64,000 bases of DNA from Unio delphinus. Its lineage: Eukaryota; Mollusca; Bivalvia; Unionida; Unionidae. Below, piece after piece: positions 35,931 through 48,154 of the stretch; position 1 is the first letter of the stretch, and every line of letters begins with the position of its first letter. The position numbers were made by a program, and so were the translations under genes. The notes beneath the pieces were generated by a model. That model was not told the origin of the DNA. It saw nothing but the letters and a program-made list of their open reading frames with translations, and made no database searches. The DNA lies in contig JAQISU010000058.1 of NCBI GenBank assembly GCA_029339505.1, forward strand, positions 1,366,001-1,430,000, in the 5' to 3' direction.

Positions 35931-36999
35931 ACATAAAAACATATACAACATGATTACAAAAACAAACACCATGAAATTACAAAAAACATGCTGACAATAA
36001 TTAAGGAAGGAAACAATAATTGTATGCCTGTTCTTTTGGTTGAAACCTGCGAGTTTTAAGAGAACTTTTAAATGAGATCAGTGTCCTTGAGTCCAAGATC
36101 TATGCAATTTGTTTCACATAGCTGGAGCATGGTACGCAAAAGAACACTGTCCATTTGACTTCATTTTAACATTGGGAATAATCAAAATGTCTGTGTTGGA
36201 CAAGGAGGGCAAGTTCATAGATGGGGTATACATATGATCGAGGTCAGATAGGGAATACTGGACTGGAGCCATTCAAAAACATGCTGCAAAGTGAACAGAT
36301 TTTGTATTTGATTATTGATTACTTCAAGTCAGTACATAGAGACTTCCACTTAGAAGTGATTGCAGGGCAGTTATTAGCATTCTGATGCTTATTTTTTATC
36401 TTACCAGTAACATGTACAACTGGAGCAAGACATTGTGATCCACTCCCCAATCTGTGGTTGCCTTGGCTATTTTACGTTTGTCCCTGACGTATTTAACTTG
36501 TGGAAGAAAAGTTAGTTTATAGCCAAAAAAATGTGGTCTTCACATACAGTAGGAATAAGACAAACGACAAGATAAAGTTTTAGTTCATCATGAATATACA
36601 GACATTTTGCATGAATTGTAACATGTTTTATCCTGATCATTTCTGAACTCTGTTTAATCTAACCGATGTTCAATGGTATGCAAGTATAGCAGATCAAAAT
36701 GTCATCAAAATAATGAGCAGCAAGACACTGAATGAAGGCATGTCATAATACTGTCAAATTTGATATTGAATATAACTAGCAATATACTTGTCTGAGATAA
36801 ACATGTCTCCTAATGATTGCTTTCAGAAAGGCAGCTTAACACTGCAACTCTTGTTTTAAAAAATACAGGAATGTGGCTCCTTACACTTGGGCTGAATAGT
36901 TCAATCATCATGATTTCTGACCATGTGTGATAATATTTCTGTAAAAACAAACATGAACTATACATTCGTTCTAAACTTGTGAGTGTGATTTGGACTTAT

Positions 37000-37785
37000 A
37001 ACATAGCTTTCACAATGTCAACACGGTAGTCACATTATACAACAACACTCCAGAAATTGTTCTCTGAATATATAAATATGGAGAATTTTGTGTTCTTTCA
37101 TTTTTGTATTTTATTCCAACAATCATACAAATTTCATTAATATTTTTTTTAATTCTCTACAACATTTGAAAATGTGGGTTGTTAGATTTGTGTACTCATG
37201 TAACTAGTAATGCAAATCACGAGTAACAAGTCATATTTCATCCTCACTGTAGTTTTATCTTGTCTTTCAGCAGATTAAAGACATAATTTTAATACTAACA
37301 ATTTCAGAGAAAATAAGTAATTTTCACATCAATCTCATGCATGTATCACTCGACCTAACATGTAAGTTTGCAAGGCTATGGGGTAAGTAACTATGCTTTG
37401 CCACAACCATGTTGGCTTCTTCTGATACTAGACTGGTTTCATACCTTCTATGTAAAGAAAGATATGGATATCAAGCTGACTTTGAAAATAAAAGTCTACT
37501 GGATCAATTTAATCAATTGAGCATTTGGATTGACTCTGCATACATGTTTATTGCAAGCACCCAAATGATCTTTAACTACATCCACTGAATGTTCAGGTTA
37601 GAACTCAATAAATTTAACTCATGATCAGATTAGATATGACTCAATTGTGTTAATTGTTTCAGGAGCCAAATGGTAAAATTCCTGGGGTTTTCCCAGACTT
37701 TCATAAATATTTGCAAAATTCAACTTTGAAAACAATTATTATTTCTCCTGACTTTTTCCTCTATTTCCCGGTAGCATAGGAACCT
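37000..37785. mobile_element. Family H1 hAT-like element, right-hand fragment (copy 3)
   Basis: gttctctgaatatataaata, ttgtctttcagcagattaaa, aaaataaaagtctactggat and the terminal ctatttcccggtagcatagg all match copy 1 (813-2787) in the same order. The last block also matches copy 2. The left half was not found. It ends against the S2 SINE at 37786. Confidence 0.75.
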
Positions 37786-37923
37786 GGTAGTATCATGTCT
37801 CACCCAGTCACATCCCTTACACTAACCTGTTAATGCTGAGCATTAACATATAGCCAGGATTTGAACCTGCAACCTCCCACATTGGAGGCAGACACTCTAA
37901 CCACCTAGACCACCAGAGTGGTC
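37786..37923 (-). mobile_element. tRNA-derived SINE (family S2), partial
   Basis: The minus strand reads gaccactctggtggtctagg, tggttagagtgtctgcctcc, then the B box gcaggttcaaatcctgg, followed by ttaacaggttagtgtaaggg and gtgggtgagacatgata. The part beyond the tRNA-like head is shorter than in the copy at 27523-27840. Confidence 0.8.
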
Positions 37924-37953
37924 CATTCTTTCTGTATTACAATTTCTCAAATA

Positions 37954-38976
37954 CTGTAGTATCATTTATTTTCGTTGGGCTCAATTTTCGTGGTTTTGTA
38001 AAAAAAAGGCATTTTCGTGGGGACGTAAATTCGTGGTTTTGCCTGTCAAATTTTGCATATTATAAGGTAGTTAATTTCATGGGTTAACCTCTACAAGTAC
38101 CCCAAATAAAGAATACAAAAGAATAAAACGATGCCGATGCAAACGGCGGTCACATTAATGTTTAAAACAATACTACCACCTGTATGAGTACATATCTAAG
38201 ACCCGGCAAGTTCAATACTTACGTGTTTTTGACCAAGTGATTAACATCTGTCAAAGCAGACTCAGCCAACAACATTAAAACAATACTTCCACCTATGTGA
38301 GCACATATCAAACACCCGTCAGGATTAATCAGTTTCGCCATGCTTTCGTTTGAGTGTTCAAGATCAAAGAAAGCCGACGCCGCCAACAAAACCAGACCAA
38401 TCAGTTATTAAAGTACAGTTGAATGATCTCTTACTTAAACCACTGTCCATAACGTTGCAATATCAGTACTTTATGACTATCATGGCGTTAACACAGTGGC
38501 TTAAGAGTGGTAAAATTCAACTTAGATCGCCCTCGGTTCCTAGACTTCCTAACCCACTGAAGCTGAGAACCCGGCGCAGAATTGTTGTTCTCTTGGATTT
38601 AAAATGCATGGATAAAATGAAATGTGCTTTCAGAAGGATTTGAATGTTTAAACAACAGCTGCACTAGAATGAAGGATCGACTTGAATAAGTATTAAATCT
38701 AATTTTCATATGCAGTTATTTTGTATTACTAGTATTTTTTCTTTATTTCTTTCTGTTTAGTATTACTATTGTTTGAATATGTTATGCTTTTTCTATATTT
38801 TCTCTCTATCCTTACTTAAATGAAACACTGTAAAAAAAAAAAAAAGGGGTCGGGAATTGGGGAGGGGGATCATCAACCTATGCGGCTCATTTTTCGTTGG
38901 GGATTTAAATTCGTGGTTTGTGGCAACCACGAAAACCACGAAAATTGATCCCCCACGAATATTGATGATACTACAG
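37954..38976. mobile_element. TA-flanked DNA transposon remnant
   Basis: The left end is CTGTAGTATCATTTATTTTC and the right end is AATATTGATGATACTACAG, inverted and flanked by TA on each side (37952-37953 and 38977-38978). Sub-terminal sequence also pairs: attttcgtggttttg near 37987 and caaccacgaaaaccacgaaa near 38923. TA duplication suggests Tc1/mariner-like or another TA-targeting superfamily. A 97-codon plus-strand frame at 38350-38643 has no recognisable domain. Confidence 0.75.
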
Positions 38977-39513
38977 TAAATACTTAAAGTCTGACAAAAG
39001 ACTTACTCACATACATCTCTTAGTCTATTAGGAGAATAAATAATTAGAGATTTCATAGTTAAGTTTATATCTAGCAAGTACACAGGAAAGTTTAGTTTGA
39101 AAATGAAAGTGTTATTGGTGGATAGATGATGAAGGGACAAATGAAGAAGAAAAAAAAAATAATAAACTAAAATGAAGAATTGTTAATAGAGCAAGACACA
39201 TCTGGATCATTTGTCTAATACCTTGATTCATAAGGGAATTTACATCCCATTGAAATGAAAGCATTAACGATGGATGGATAACAGACAAATACATGCAATG
39301 ATAAAAAATACTTCAAATGAAGAACTGAGAATTTAGCAAAATGCACATCACCATTATTAATCATAAGTGTACTAATATCTTTGAGCTATCTTATTTGGTT
39401 CCGGAGTGTGCTCGGGAAACAATTTTTTTTTACAGACAGATGGACAATGTGACCTCTATATTCCACCCCACCCCCGTTATATACCAGGTGGATCAAGATA
39501 TACAAATAATTAC

Positions 39514-39556
39514 CTGTTGGTGAAAACTGGTCTAGCCCCATAGAACCGCTTGCAGT
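39514..39556 (-). CDS. ZC3H7: ZC3H7-like gene, 43-nt exon
   Basis: The acceptor is attttgtgtttcag|AC and the donor is CAACAG|GTAATT. Incoming phase is 0 and outgoing phase is 1. It encodes TASGSMGLDQFSPT, and the split codon G|AA (Glu) joins to VSSESPFSL of the next exon. Evidence is the strong splice sites and exact phase match on both sides; the sequence itself is a low-complexity linker. Confidence 0.75.
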
Positions 39557-41605
39557 CTGAAACACAAAATTTTAAAAAGGTTAAAACTCACCTGAGTAAG
39601 AGTAAATTTCTTTAAATAAGAATAAATTATGACAGCATCTAGGTGTAGATAAAAGTACAACCATTGGAAACAGGACTGGGCATGTTGAATCTATGAAGAA
39701 AATACAGGTATAAAATGTGACATTGACACCAGGATCAAATGGGAACTTGAAGAACTATCTTTACTTCATAATGATTTATCCAATATTTTAAAAAAATCCA
39801 TAAAAGGTTTTATGAAATGTAATGCAAAAAACAACTGTTACCCAAACCTTAAGCATCAAACAAGTTAAAGATCAATGTTTGTATGACCGTCCAGTCAGAG
39901 CATAACAAGTTTTGGCAACTATAGCAACCATATTGAATGTCTAAGTGGTACCACATGTGAAATTGTGTCAGTTGTCATTAGTACAAGTGTGAAAAGCCCT
40001 TATGCCCGTATACCTTCTGTCAAACTTAGTGAAATTTTGCACAACTGGCTAAGCTGCTCCACTTTTTCTACCTTTTTGCATTTAAAGTAGTAACTGATGA
40101 CAGACCATGCATAATGAATGATGGAAGACAATGTATGTAGGAACATACACAAGCTCACCCTGCCATACAATCAGGTAAGTTTAAAACAATTCCCATTGTA
40201 ATCTGGCAATGTCATCCTCAGTGATGGGCAATGCACATGAGAGAATATGTTTCAAAGTCTGATGCCAATCTAACGATACATGCAACAAGTCTTTTCAAAA
40301 ACAAATTCAGGAAATGCCCAATGTGGCTATATAACCTTTAACGATTTATCCTCCAAATCCCATGGTGTTCTACAAGTGACCATATATACTTGATTGCAAG
40401 TCAAACTCAACTACATGCAGCATAGACCCTGATCTACAATCACAACATGTTCTGGCAGATCAGTATCTATGCTGTTTGTTTTAATGATTACTCCTAACAA
40501 TCTGCATACACCCAAATCTGCCAGAACATTAACCAATGGTAGGTTTGGGTTTGTGCAGTCTGCATTAAGCAATATGGCTTATCAATCCCTTACCATGTGG
40601 GATCTTTCATTCATAAAAACAAAAGCCAATCAGGTTCAAGCCATTGCTACCAATGTCTATCCAACTCATTTATCACTGGATGATGTCATTAAAATAGCAT
40701 ATCAGAGGTCACCCACTATCTTCTTCTTGTACCTTCATTCTACAGCTCACCATAATGAAGGCATATTTTCTTTTTCTAGGCTCGTAATCACAGCACAAAA
40801 TGTAACCCAACCAGATACCAGCATTTCTACCACAAAGCTGAGTATTGCTACAACTTCATGCTCTTAAACTGGGTAATAAAGAATGAAGACTAACAACTTT
40901 TGCATACAAAAAAAAAAAATAGAAGTTATTTCCTAAAACAGGAAATATTAAAATTAAAAATAACTTACAATATGGTGCATGAAATTTTAAATAATTCTAC
41001 ATTTCTACCACAAGTCTAAAAGTACATAGTAATCTATACGAGTTCCAGTGGTAATCAAAGTGAAGTCGAATAGTGTTCTGATGTGCCAATAGTTTTGATG
41101 CATCACACTTATGTCAAAATATCATTAAATGAATTCACAGTAATTCAATACAGCTAATAAATCCATAAGAGAAAGTCTAAGCACTTTGTAATTCCAATGA
41201 ATATTTTTTTAAAAATATATTTTTTTATCCACTTAAATGTACACAACTACATTGTTTTTGTCTCATGCAAGGCTGATATTTAAATAATCCTTTGTATCAA
41301 AAACTGAGATGCGGTACAGAAAGCATAAATAGGGAATCATATTCATTTTACTGGCTAGAAAATCAAGTTATTCCAGCTGGATTTCACTCAGTCGAACCCC
41401 AGCCCATGACCTGTACTGAACTCATCAACATGTTTACTTTTTTTAAAAATGCACTTCAGGATCAATGAAATAGTGATTGTGTTTACAAGAATGACCTCAT
41501 CTTATGAGTACAAACCTAAAACTATAAAGACTATCAGTATTTAATGTTAATTAGCATATGACCCTTTAAAATTAGATTCATGAAAAGTATTGTACATAAT
41601 CTGGG

Positions 41606-41768
41606 AAGGGCCTCAAGTGGCAGAGTGGTCTAAAGTGCTCTATGTTACGGATCATTGCCATCTCACCTCTGTCTGCGTGGGTTCGAGTCTCAGATTCGGC
41701 CAATGTGGTTATGTGAAAAAAGCATGCCAGTAGCTTCTCGTGGGTCGGTGGTTCTTTCCCGTGGTTAG
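41606..41768 (+). mobile_element. SINE S1, tail-truncated
   Basis: Head aggggcctcaagtggcagag with tggtctaaagtgctc, B box gggttcgagtc and body gccagtagcttctcgtgggt are present. The sequence stops before the ctccaccattaatactggcc block. Confidence 0.88.
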
Positions 41769-41908
41769 TCATCCAGATTCTAAACTAGGTCTGTGATAAA
41801 GAAAAAATTTTACTGAAGTGAAACCATTTTTCTTTCTTAGTGACCTTGACATTTAATATTTTTACTTCAAAATCAATGGAGTTCCTCCCAATACCAAGTG
41901 CATACCAT

Positions 41909-42012
41909 CCAGAAATATGTTAACTGTAGAAAATCCAGAAATATGTTAACTGTAGAAAATCCAGAAATATGTTAACTGTAGAAAATCCAGAAATATGTTA
42001 ACTGTAGAAAAT
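41909..42012. repeat. 26-bp tandem repeat, 4 units
   Basis: The unit is ccagaaatatgttaactgta plus gaaaat. Four essentially identical copies. Confidence 0.95.
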
Positions 42013-42505
42013 GGAGAGTTTTAGTTATGTGGAAACTACTTTTCCCTTGCAGTCGATGATCCTGACATTTGATCCTAGCAACATCCTTAAAACGCAAGCC
42101 ATCCACAAAGCTTTCCATAAATAATTATACTCTTCATTCAATGAATTATCTTGACCTTTAACCTCTGGACTCGAAAACCAACTGGCTTGCCAAAAGAAAC
42201 CTTTCACAAAGTTTGGTGATTGTTGAGGGCGCATAGTTGCAATTACTATTTGAAACACATTTGGTAAAACACTGATGAATAAGCAATATAATAGTGCTTT
42301 GGCATGTATTTGAAAATAAGAGTCAATGGTACAGCTTTGTATTTATACATGTAAGCTGACCTAAAAGACACATAAGTAATAATCCAAAACAAATATTTCT
42401 TAAACCTGGGTTTTAAAAAGTTGAATCTCAAAGAACTACAAATGTTTCAAGAACAAGCAATGTATTGTTTTCAAGGCATGAAGTAACTGCAAGTGGAAGA
42501 CTCAC

Positions 42506-42526
42506 CTTGGAAGAAACACCTTTATA
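42506..42526 (-). CDS. ZC3H7: Candidate 21-nt microexon of the ZC3H7-like gene
   Basis: On the minus strand gtatgtgcag|TATAAAGGTGTTTCTTCCAAG|GTGAGT gives a strong donor and a usable acceptor around seven codons (YKGVSSK), phase 0 to 0. That is exactly what is needed between the exons ending at 43173 and starting at 39556. The same 21 bases plus 12 bases of upstream intron are duplicated in tandem immediately upstream (42527-42559), so a longer 54-nt version from a tag acceptor is also in frame. The pyrimidine tract before the acceptor is poor. No homology supports it. Confidence 0.35.
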
Positions 42527-43172
42527 CTGCACATACCCCTTGGAAGAAACACCTTTATACTACACATACCCACATTCCATCCCTATGCTAATAATGGTAA
42601 CCAAATAAGATAAATCAAGATTCAGTGCCTTGACAGGTCCAAGAGAAAAAATTTTATGCCTCTTTTCTTTTCCTGTTTTGATGTTATGGGGAGTTTAAAC
42701 AATTAGGAAAACATAATCAGCAAACACACTTGGTCAGTGACACACTTATTGATGGTCCAACAAAGAAACAATGTGGTCACTATTGAAATATGCTTAGTCG
42801 ACAAGATCTTTATTCTTAGACAAGGGAACAATATGTAAATTAGATATAGTAACACCTCAGTTTTACCTCATTAAGGTTTTCAGCATAACAGATAAAGAAA
42901 TCAAAGACATGCTAATATAATATTTGGGAACTCTAATGACCTGATAACCAGTTATTTAAATTGTGCACCAATCAAAACCTTTGCCCACAAGAAATGTCTG
43001 CCAAAAAGCAGGTGCATAAGGATATGCGACAAACATCTCTCTAACAGCCACAAGGTGCTCTTGTCAAACCTTTTAAAAAATCTGTGAAATAGACTTAAAC
43101 TTTACTTCAGATTCACAAATACTCCTTCCTAGTCTTCAGTCATGGCATATTGGATGATTTGCATATCATTAC

Positions 43173-43498
43173 CCTTGTTCCTATTGCTCCTGGGATGTGA
43201 AAGTCATCTGCATCTTTCATCACATTTCCATCAGAATCATGTGGAAAGTTCCATGCTTTTTCCTCTTCTGTTACATGTGGCCGGACGATATGCAAGACAT
43301 CATTAGGTTTAACAGGCACCTGCTGACGTCGTACACTTTGAAAGCTGCTGGCAAATTTCTCATCATCTTCTCCAATGCTACTTTCAGAGCTATCACTATC
43401 TGGTTGAGTGCTGGATTCCAAAGAGCTCACATTGTTCTGGTCAATCAGTGAGGTCTGTGATGATTGTTTACTGGACAATTTACTCCCTTTAGGCTTGC
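43173..43498 (-). CDS. ZC3H7: ZC3H7-like gene exon: Ser/Asp-rich acidic linker
   Basis: The acceptor is atatctttgttgcag|GC and the donor is ACAAGG|GTAATG. Incoming phase is 1 and outgoing phase is 0. The product is KPKGSKLSSKQSSQTSLIDQ, then an acidic Ser-rich stretch (STQPDSDSSESSIGEDDEKF), then RRQQVPVKPNDVLHIVRPHV and a His/Asp-containing tail (WNFPHDSDGNVMKDADDFHI). The S-D-S-S-E-S-S pattern is a typical casein kinase 2 substrate. No domain is recognised. Its place upstream of the first zinc finger fits the long variable region between TPR and zinc fingers of ZC3H7 proteins. Confidence 0.87.
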
Positions 43499-44694
43499 CT
43501 GCAACAAAGATATTATCTTGAAATCATTTCCAAATTGAAGGAAAATGTTACAGGTAATTATAAAGTTTTTTTAGGAAAACTATTTAACAGATCAAAGATT
43601 CTAAAATAGATGCTGGTGTTACTGCTTTGTAGTTCAGAGTTATGAAAACAATGGCCAATTAATGCAACAGCTGAGATAAATAGCTACTGCAGAAAAGAAT
43701 GAGATGTTCCAAATGAATGTAGTAGTTTGCTGACAGTGATCGTTTAAAGAAAATAATGAATCCAAGTAATATAAATTTTACGGCACTGGTCTGATAAAGA
43801 CTGTTGAGTTTTGTTTTTTGCCTGATTTTACATTTGTGCAAATCATATTTAACTGACCTTATGAATAAGGTAAACAGATGGTTCTACAGTATTCACCAGA
43901 CTGCAATACAGCTCATGTATATTTTCAGAACTCCACGCAACATGGTGGGTGACTTAATCCCTCCACTTTTTGATCTGTGATAATGCTCCAAAGTAATACT
44001 AACAAATCGCCACCACACCTCGGCTGGTTTTCCATTGGCATCTACACCATGAGCAGCTGATTGGTATAATTGAGCAACATTTAACAGCCATTTAATCCAT
44101 GGAAAGACCAACGAGTACTTCACATTCAAGTACTATTTCACCAATCAGTGATCTTTATTTCCATCATTAATAAGGAAAATAGAAATTAATTTGAAAAGTC
44201 TTGTATATTTTTTTAAATATTTAGAAAATGTACATGCTGACTTTTTTGAGCTTCTTTTGAAAAGTGTAAATTTATCTTACTGTATAAATATGAAAGTAAT
44301 CCTCTGAGGTATGGACAGTTAAATTTCAGACAGCACAAGAAAATACTGAATTTACAATTACCATATTTTCTAGCCTGTAAGTCAATACTTTTTGACATGA
44401 AAGTCAGGTCTTTATCTCATTTTCTGAATCAACTTATATATGGATTAATTGTCAGAGCCCCTACCCATCCATCCCCCAACACAAAAAAACATACATAGAC
44501 AAATGTCATTTTATTATTGTGCATGTTGTTTGGGTATTATGCACACTTTGAGTAAACAGGGACATAAGACTTTTGCTTTTGGGACCATTTTGAGGAAAGC
44601 AAGGGCCATTTTAATATATTGTCCTCCACCCCCAACCTGATCCAGCTATTCTCACGCATAGGGTTAACAATACAAATTGCAATATTGTCTCACG

Positions 44695-45222
44695 TCAGTC
44701 AAATATGACAGTGATTTTGTTGTCAATTGTTTGACATATATTATTCATCAGTCAAATATGACAGTGATTTTGTTGGTAATTGTTTGACATATATTATTCA
44801 TCAGTCAATTATGACAGTGAGTTTGTTGTTAATTGTTTGACATATATTATTCATCAGTCAAATATGACAGTGATTTTGTTGGTAATTGTTTGACATATAT
44901 TATTCATCAGTCAATTATGAGTGAGTTTGTTGTTAATTGTTTGACATATATTATTCATCAGTCAAATATGACAGTGATTTTGTTGTTAATTGTTTGACAT
45001 ATATTATTAATCAGTCAATTATGACAGTGATTTTGTTGTTAATTGTTTGACATGTATTATTCATCAGTCAATAATGACAGTGAATTTGATGTCAATTGTT
45101 TGACATATATTATTCATCAGTCAAATATGACAGTGATTTTGTTGTTAATTGTTTGACATGTATTATTCATCAGTCAAACATGAGTGAGTTTGATGTCAAT
45201 TGTTTGACAAATATTATTCATC
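44695..45222. repeat. 53-bp minisatellite, about 10 units
   Basis: The unit is gtcaaatatgacagtgattt, tgttgttaattgtttgacat, atattattcatca. Two units lack four bases (tgagtgag for tgacagtgag), and variants alternate between neighbours. Confidence 0.95.
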
Positions 45223-45322
45223 TTTCTTTCACAGCAGAGTGCAATAATACTGCATTTTATATCATACTTAACAAAGCATGAATGAAATCAATAAATTACT
45301 TTAATATATTAATATATTCTGT

Positions 45323-45511
45323 CAGGGTTGGCAAACCTACCGCATGCATGCCACAAAGTGGCACTGCAAGAGGTTTTGTGTGGCACATGAAGGGCAGCCA
45401 AAAATCTCAAGTTTAACAGTGTTACTATCCTACTGGTAGCACAAGCTCATTCATTTTTTAATTGATCCAGAAAAAAGTGGCACACGATGTAAAATAGGTT
45501 GCAGATCCCTG
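45323..45511. mobile_element. Small hAT-like MITE
   Basis: The ends are CAGGGTTGGCAAACCTA and AGGTTGCAGATCCCTG, a form common in hAT MITEs. The interior contains two short tggcac(a/t) motifs. An 8-bp target duplication is not clear (tattctgt versus ttctatgt). Confidence 0.65.
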
Positions 45512-45973
45512 TTCTATGTAATACCCACACTAAGTCTTTAGAGAAATATTATTTAGGGAAAAATGTAAAAGATAAGGTTCACCAGAGTAAGTGCAAAGAG
45601 ACAATATTAAAAACTATATTACGATCACATCAGTATGTGACAAGAGTTAGCTCCCTCTAGCTTTCTTGTGAGCTCTTCAATATTATGTGCTTTCTCTCTC
45701 TCAACATGGCAGTACCGAATAAAACATAGGAAAGATATGTTTAGATTGATTTAATCCTAACAATAACCAGAATCAAAATACTAATAATAGATATTCTGAC
45801 TAGAATTTTCACAATAGAGGTGGATGAGTTCTATTTAAAATTTGTAGTAATTATTTTTAGTATGGTATGTTCATTTGTTTAGTTGAAATATGATACAATG
45901 GTACAGGTTTAAAAATTAACCCAAAATGACACAAAAAGAGCATTTGTAAATTATTGTTAATAAATGTATTTAC

Positions 45974-46013
45974 CCTTTTTAGTTGGCATCTTGGTCTTTG
46001 ATACAGTTTTGTG
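45974..46013 (-). CDS. ZC3H7: ZC3H7-like gene, 40-nt exon: Lys/Thr-rich
   Basis: The acceptor is a run of T ending ttttttttttcag|CA and the donor is AAAAGG|GTAAAT. Phase 0 in, phase 1 out. It encodes HKTVSKTKMPTKK and joins through a split Gly codon to KPKGSKL. The basic run KTKMPTKKGKPKGSK across the junction could act as a nuclear localisation signal (inference). Confidence 0.75.
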
Positions 46014-46390
46014 CTGAAAAAAAAAATGTCATGACCAAAATCTGTCTGTACGACAAGATTTATAAATTCAGTGACTTTTCACTAGTTACAATATATTTAG
46101 ACACATAAAAACTAAGGGATCTAAAAAATATGAAGAAATGGCAAACGTATGAAATATTAACACTCAAGTTAATCCCATTCTTTTTTTCTAACTTTATTTT
46201 ACTACTTTGTATGTGATGTTTAAGTCCATTATTATTATCTTCATAATTAGGACAAACTAAATAATACAAAATATATTAAGATATCTACTTCACCAGTTAA
46301 TTAATTGTCATAAATTTTTTCAGATGACTGAGTTCACTGCATTTTCAATTTGGCTTGGCAGAGTGATGGGGAATGTCAATAAACATTGAA

Positions 46391-46556
46391 GCAAAGAAAA
46401 GAGTATAGAATTGATAGCATTATTAAGTCTGGTTAAATCTAAAAGCAAAGAAAAGAGTACAGAATTGATAGCATTATTAAGTCTGGTTAAATCTAAATGC
46501 AAAGAAAAGAGTATAGAATTGATGACATTATTAAGTCTGGTTAAATCTAAAAGCAA
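46391..46556. repeat. 54-bp tandem repeat, 3 units
   Basis: Units of gcaaagaaaagagtatagaa, ttgatagcattattaagtct, ggttaaatctaaaa start at 46391, 46445 and 46499. Confidence 0.92.
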
Positions 46557-46799
46557 TAAAATTTTGAAAGCAAAGTTTTTTAAATTCTAACATTCCATGT
46601 ATTTGTAGCTAAATTTGCAAACTACCGGTATATTAAATGATAATAAGAGTCCCTTGAAGGAAGACAAGACCTGGTCATACTGGATGCTAGGACTGGCACT
46701 ATTTTCATTTTGGGTCAAGAAATCTTGAGGTGACCAACCAATCATGAGCTTTTATGATTTTTAAGATGGAAGTCATGACCATCAATCTCATTCGAAAAT

Positions 46800-47173
46800 A
46801 TAGAAGACTCTTTATTCAAAATGTCCACCTTATCTTACTTTTTGCACAGGTTCACCTGTCTGTGTGCACTTCAGACCAGTCTGCCTTAGATCTGAGGCCA
46901 TACAGTCTAAAATCTGGACATAAAATCGGATTCAGACCATGGGCGAATTTTGGGTGGAAAAAAAATAGGTAAACAAAATTAGGTTTGTCCCTCTGTATTT
47001 GTAGTGCAACTAAAATGTCCAGATTATTTGGTATCATTGTAGAGCTAGATCTGTCTACCTTTCTATAATACCACCCACTTTAGTGTATCATATATGACCT
47101 CAAAGCTACATACCTTAGAAGTAGGCTACTGCCTCATGCAGCGTAAACTCAGCACAAAAGGTTAATGTGTTAA
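46800..47173. mobile_element. PiggyBac-type MITE (family P1, copy 3), left-truncated
   Basis: Shares ttttgcacaggttcacctgt, gtctgccttagatctgaggc and accacccactttagtgtatc with copy 1. It ends aaaaggttaatgtg|TTAA at 47170-47173. The left terminal ~230 bases are missing. Confidence 0.8.
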
Positions 47174-47250
47174 GTAATGGCAACCATACTGGATGGCTTA
47201 TCGATATCTGTAGAACTCAAAAGGTATTCATTCCACAATATATTAGGTTA

Positions 47251-47319
47251 CTGTTGTTGTTGCTGTTGTTGTAGGGTTTAACAACATTTTTCAGCACATG
47301 GCGGCCAGTATTAATGGTC
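47251..47319 (-). repeat. SINE S1 tail fragment
   Basis: ctgttgttgttgctgttgtt, gtagggtttaacaacatttt, tcagcacatggcggccagta match the 3' end of S1. The rest is absent. Confidence 0.75.
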
Positions 47320-47620
47320 AAATTTTGTCAGCAGTTTATTAAGTCTTTCTGTTAAATTTGCTCAGATTTGGTTGGGTGTTTTTTGAAATGATATTTAAGG
47401 TTTTTCTATTACTAATGGTCTCAGTGAATGGCAGATCACATTCTAGACAAAAGTTTTACAGAAATTATTTAAACAGTTTTTTATTTTTTTAAGAAAATGC
47501 ATATTGCCATCATTTACCAAAAAACAAAAAAAGATTGATGTTCATGTCAAAATAACATCAGACAAATTGGTTCTGTAATTTTTTAGATATCAAAAAAGCG
47601 TTGAATGAGTCAGAAGATAC

Positions 47621-47782
47621 CTTTTCTGTCACCACAAAATTAGTGCCTGCTAGCCAATCCGAGTCTGGAACATCATTAAATGACGGTAAAGGTTCCCCAA
47701 ACTTTGCAGAAACAGCAATTGGTTTTTGCTTCTGTTGATCATCCACCAATGGAGATAATTCATCGATAAGCTCTTTTAACAC
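47621..47782 (-). CDS. ZC3H7: ZC3H7-like gene exon, 54 codons
   Basis: The acceptor is ttcattccatttcag|GT and the donor is GAAAAG|GTATCT. Phase 0 at both ends. The product is VLKELIDELSPLVDDQQKQK, PIAVSAKFGEPLPSFNDV, then PDSDWLAGTNFVVTEK. The first part is an amphipathic Leu-rich helix (LKELIDELSPL) reminiscent of an LD-type protein-interaction motif, which ZC3H7B has between its TPRs and zinc fingers; this comparison is tentative. Translation beyond the donor soon hits a stop, supporting the exon boundary. This is the most upstream exon I consider secure. Confidence 0.8.
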
Positions 47783-48154
47783 CTGAAATGGAATGAAAAG
47801 ATTGTAAATGCATCAATCAATCTTAAAAATGTTAAATTTAACAGGATCACATGTGTATTACCATCCACAATGTAGTAAAGAAGCACATGATCTTTGACAC
47901 AAGCACAAAACTGTCTAGAAAAATACACACACTGGTTTGATTGGTTAGTTTAACTTAATTTTTCAGTACAATACTAAAATAGAGCAAGCCATGCATATGG
48001 TTGTCAATAATGCTGTTAGTATCTGTTCCAATTAAATTATTTATTTCCACATATCTGCTTAAAAGGATTGTTTAGTAGAATTGTTCATTCTTTTCCTTTA
48101 AGTTTTAAGTTTCACATCGAATTTTGCATCACTAGGAAAGCAGAAGTTTATAAG

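Larger units (their letters stand above)
35698..39513 (-). other. Intron with microsatellite, SINE and transposon copies
   Basis: Contains the (AAT)n tract with attached repeat (35824-35930), a family H1 fragment (37000-37785), an S2 SINE (37786-37923) and a TA-flanked element (37954-38976). I see nothing recognisable in 35931-36999 or 38979-39513. Confidence 0.65.
39557..43172 (-). other. Intron region between the 43-nt exon and the Ser-rich exon
   Basis: Contains an S1 SINE (41606-41768), a 26-bp repeat (41909-42012) and a candidate microexon (42506-42526). I see nothing recognisable in 39557-41605 or 42560-43172. A 132-codon plus-strand frame at 40469-40867 has no domain and is not called. 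Confidence 0.6.
43499..45973 (-). other. Intron with a 53-bp array and a hAT-like MITE
   Basis: Contains the array at 44695-45222 and the small element at 45323-45511. I see nothing recognisable in 43499-44694; a 78-codon minus-strand frame at 43893-44129 has no recognised domain. Confidence 0.65.
46014..47620 (-). other. Intron with a 54-bp repeat, a P1 MITE fragment and a SINE fragment
   Basis: Contains 46391-46556 (tandem repeat), 46800-47173 (MITE) and 47251-47319 (SINE tail). Nothing else recognised. Confidence 0.65.

Noticed and set aside
38350..38643. 97-codon plus-strand frame inside the TA-flanked element
   Set aside because: No recognisable transposase motif; could be a remnant but cannot be supported.
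40469..40867. 132-codon plus-strand frame in an intron
   Set aside because: No domain, no repeat match and ordinary intronic composition; length is possible by chance in this much sequence.
43893..44129. 78-codon minus-strand frame with several Trp residues
   Set aside because: Flanking sequence has no suitable splice pair joining the gene in phase, and no family was recognised.
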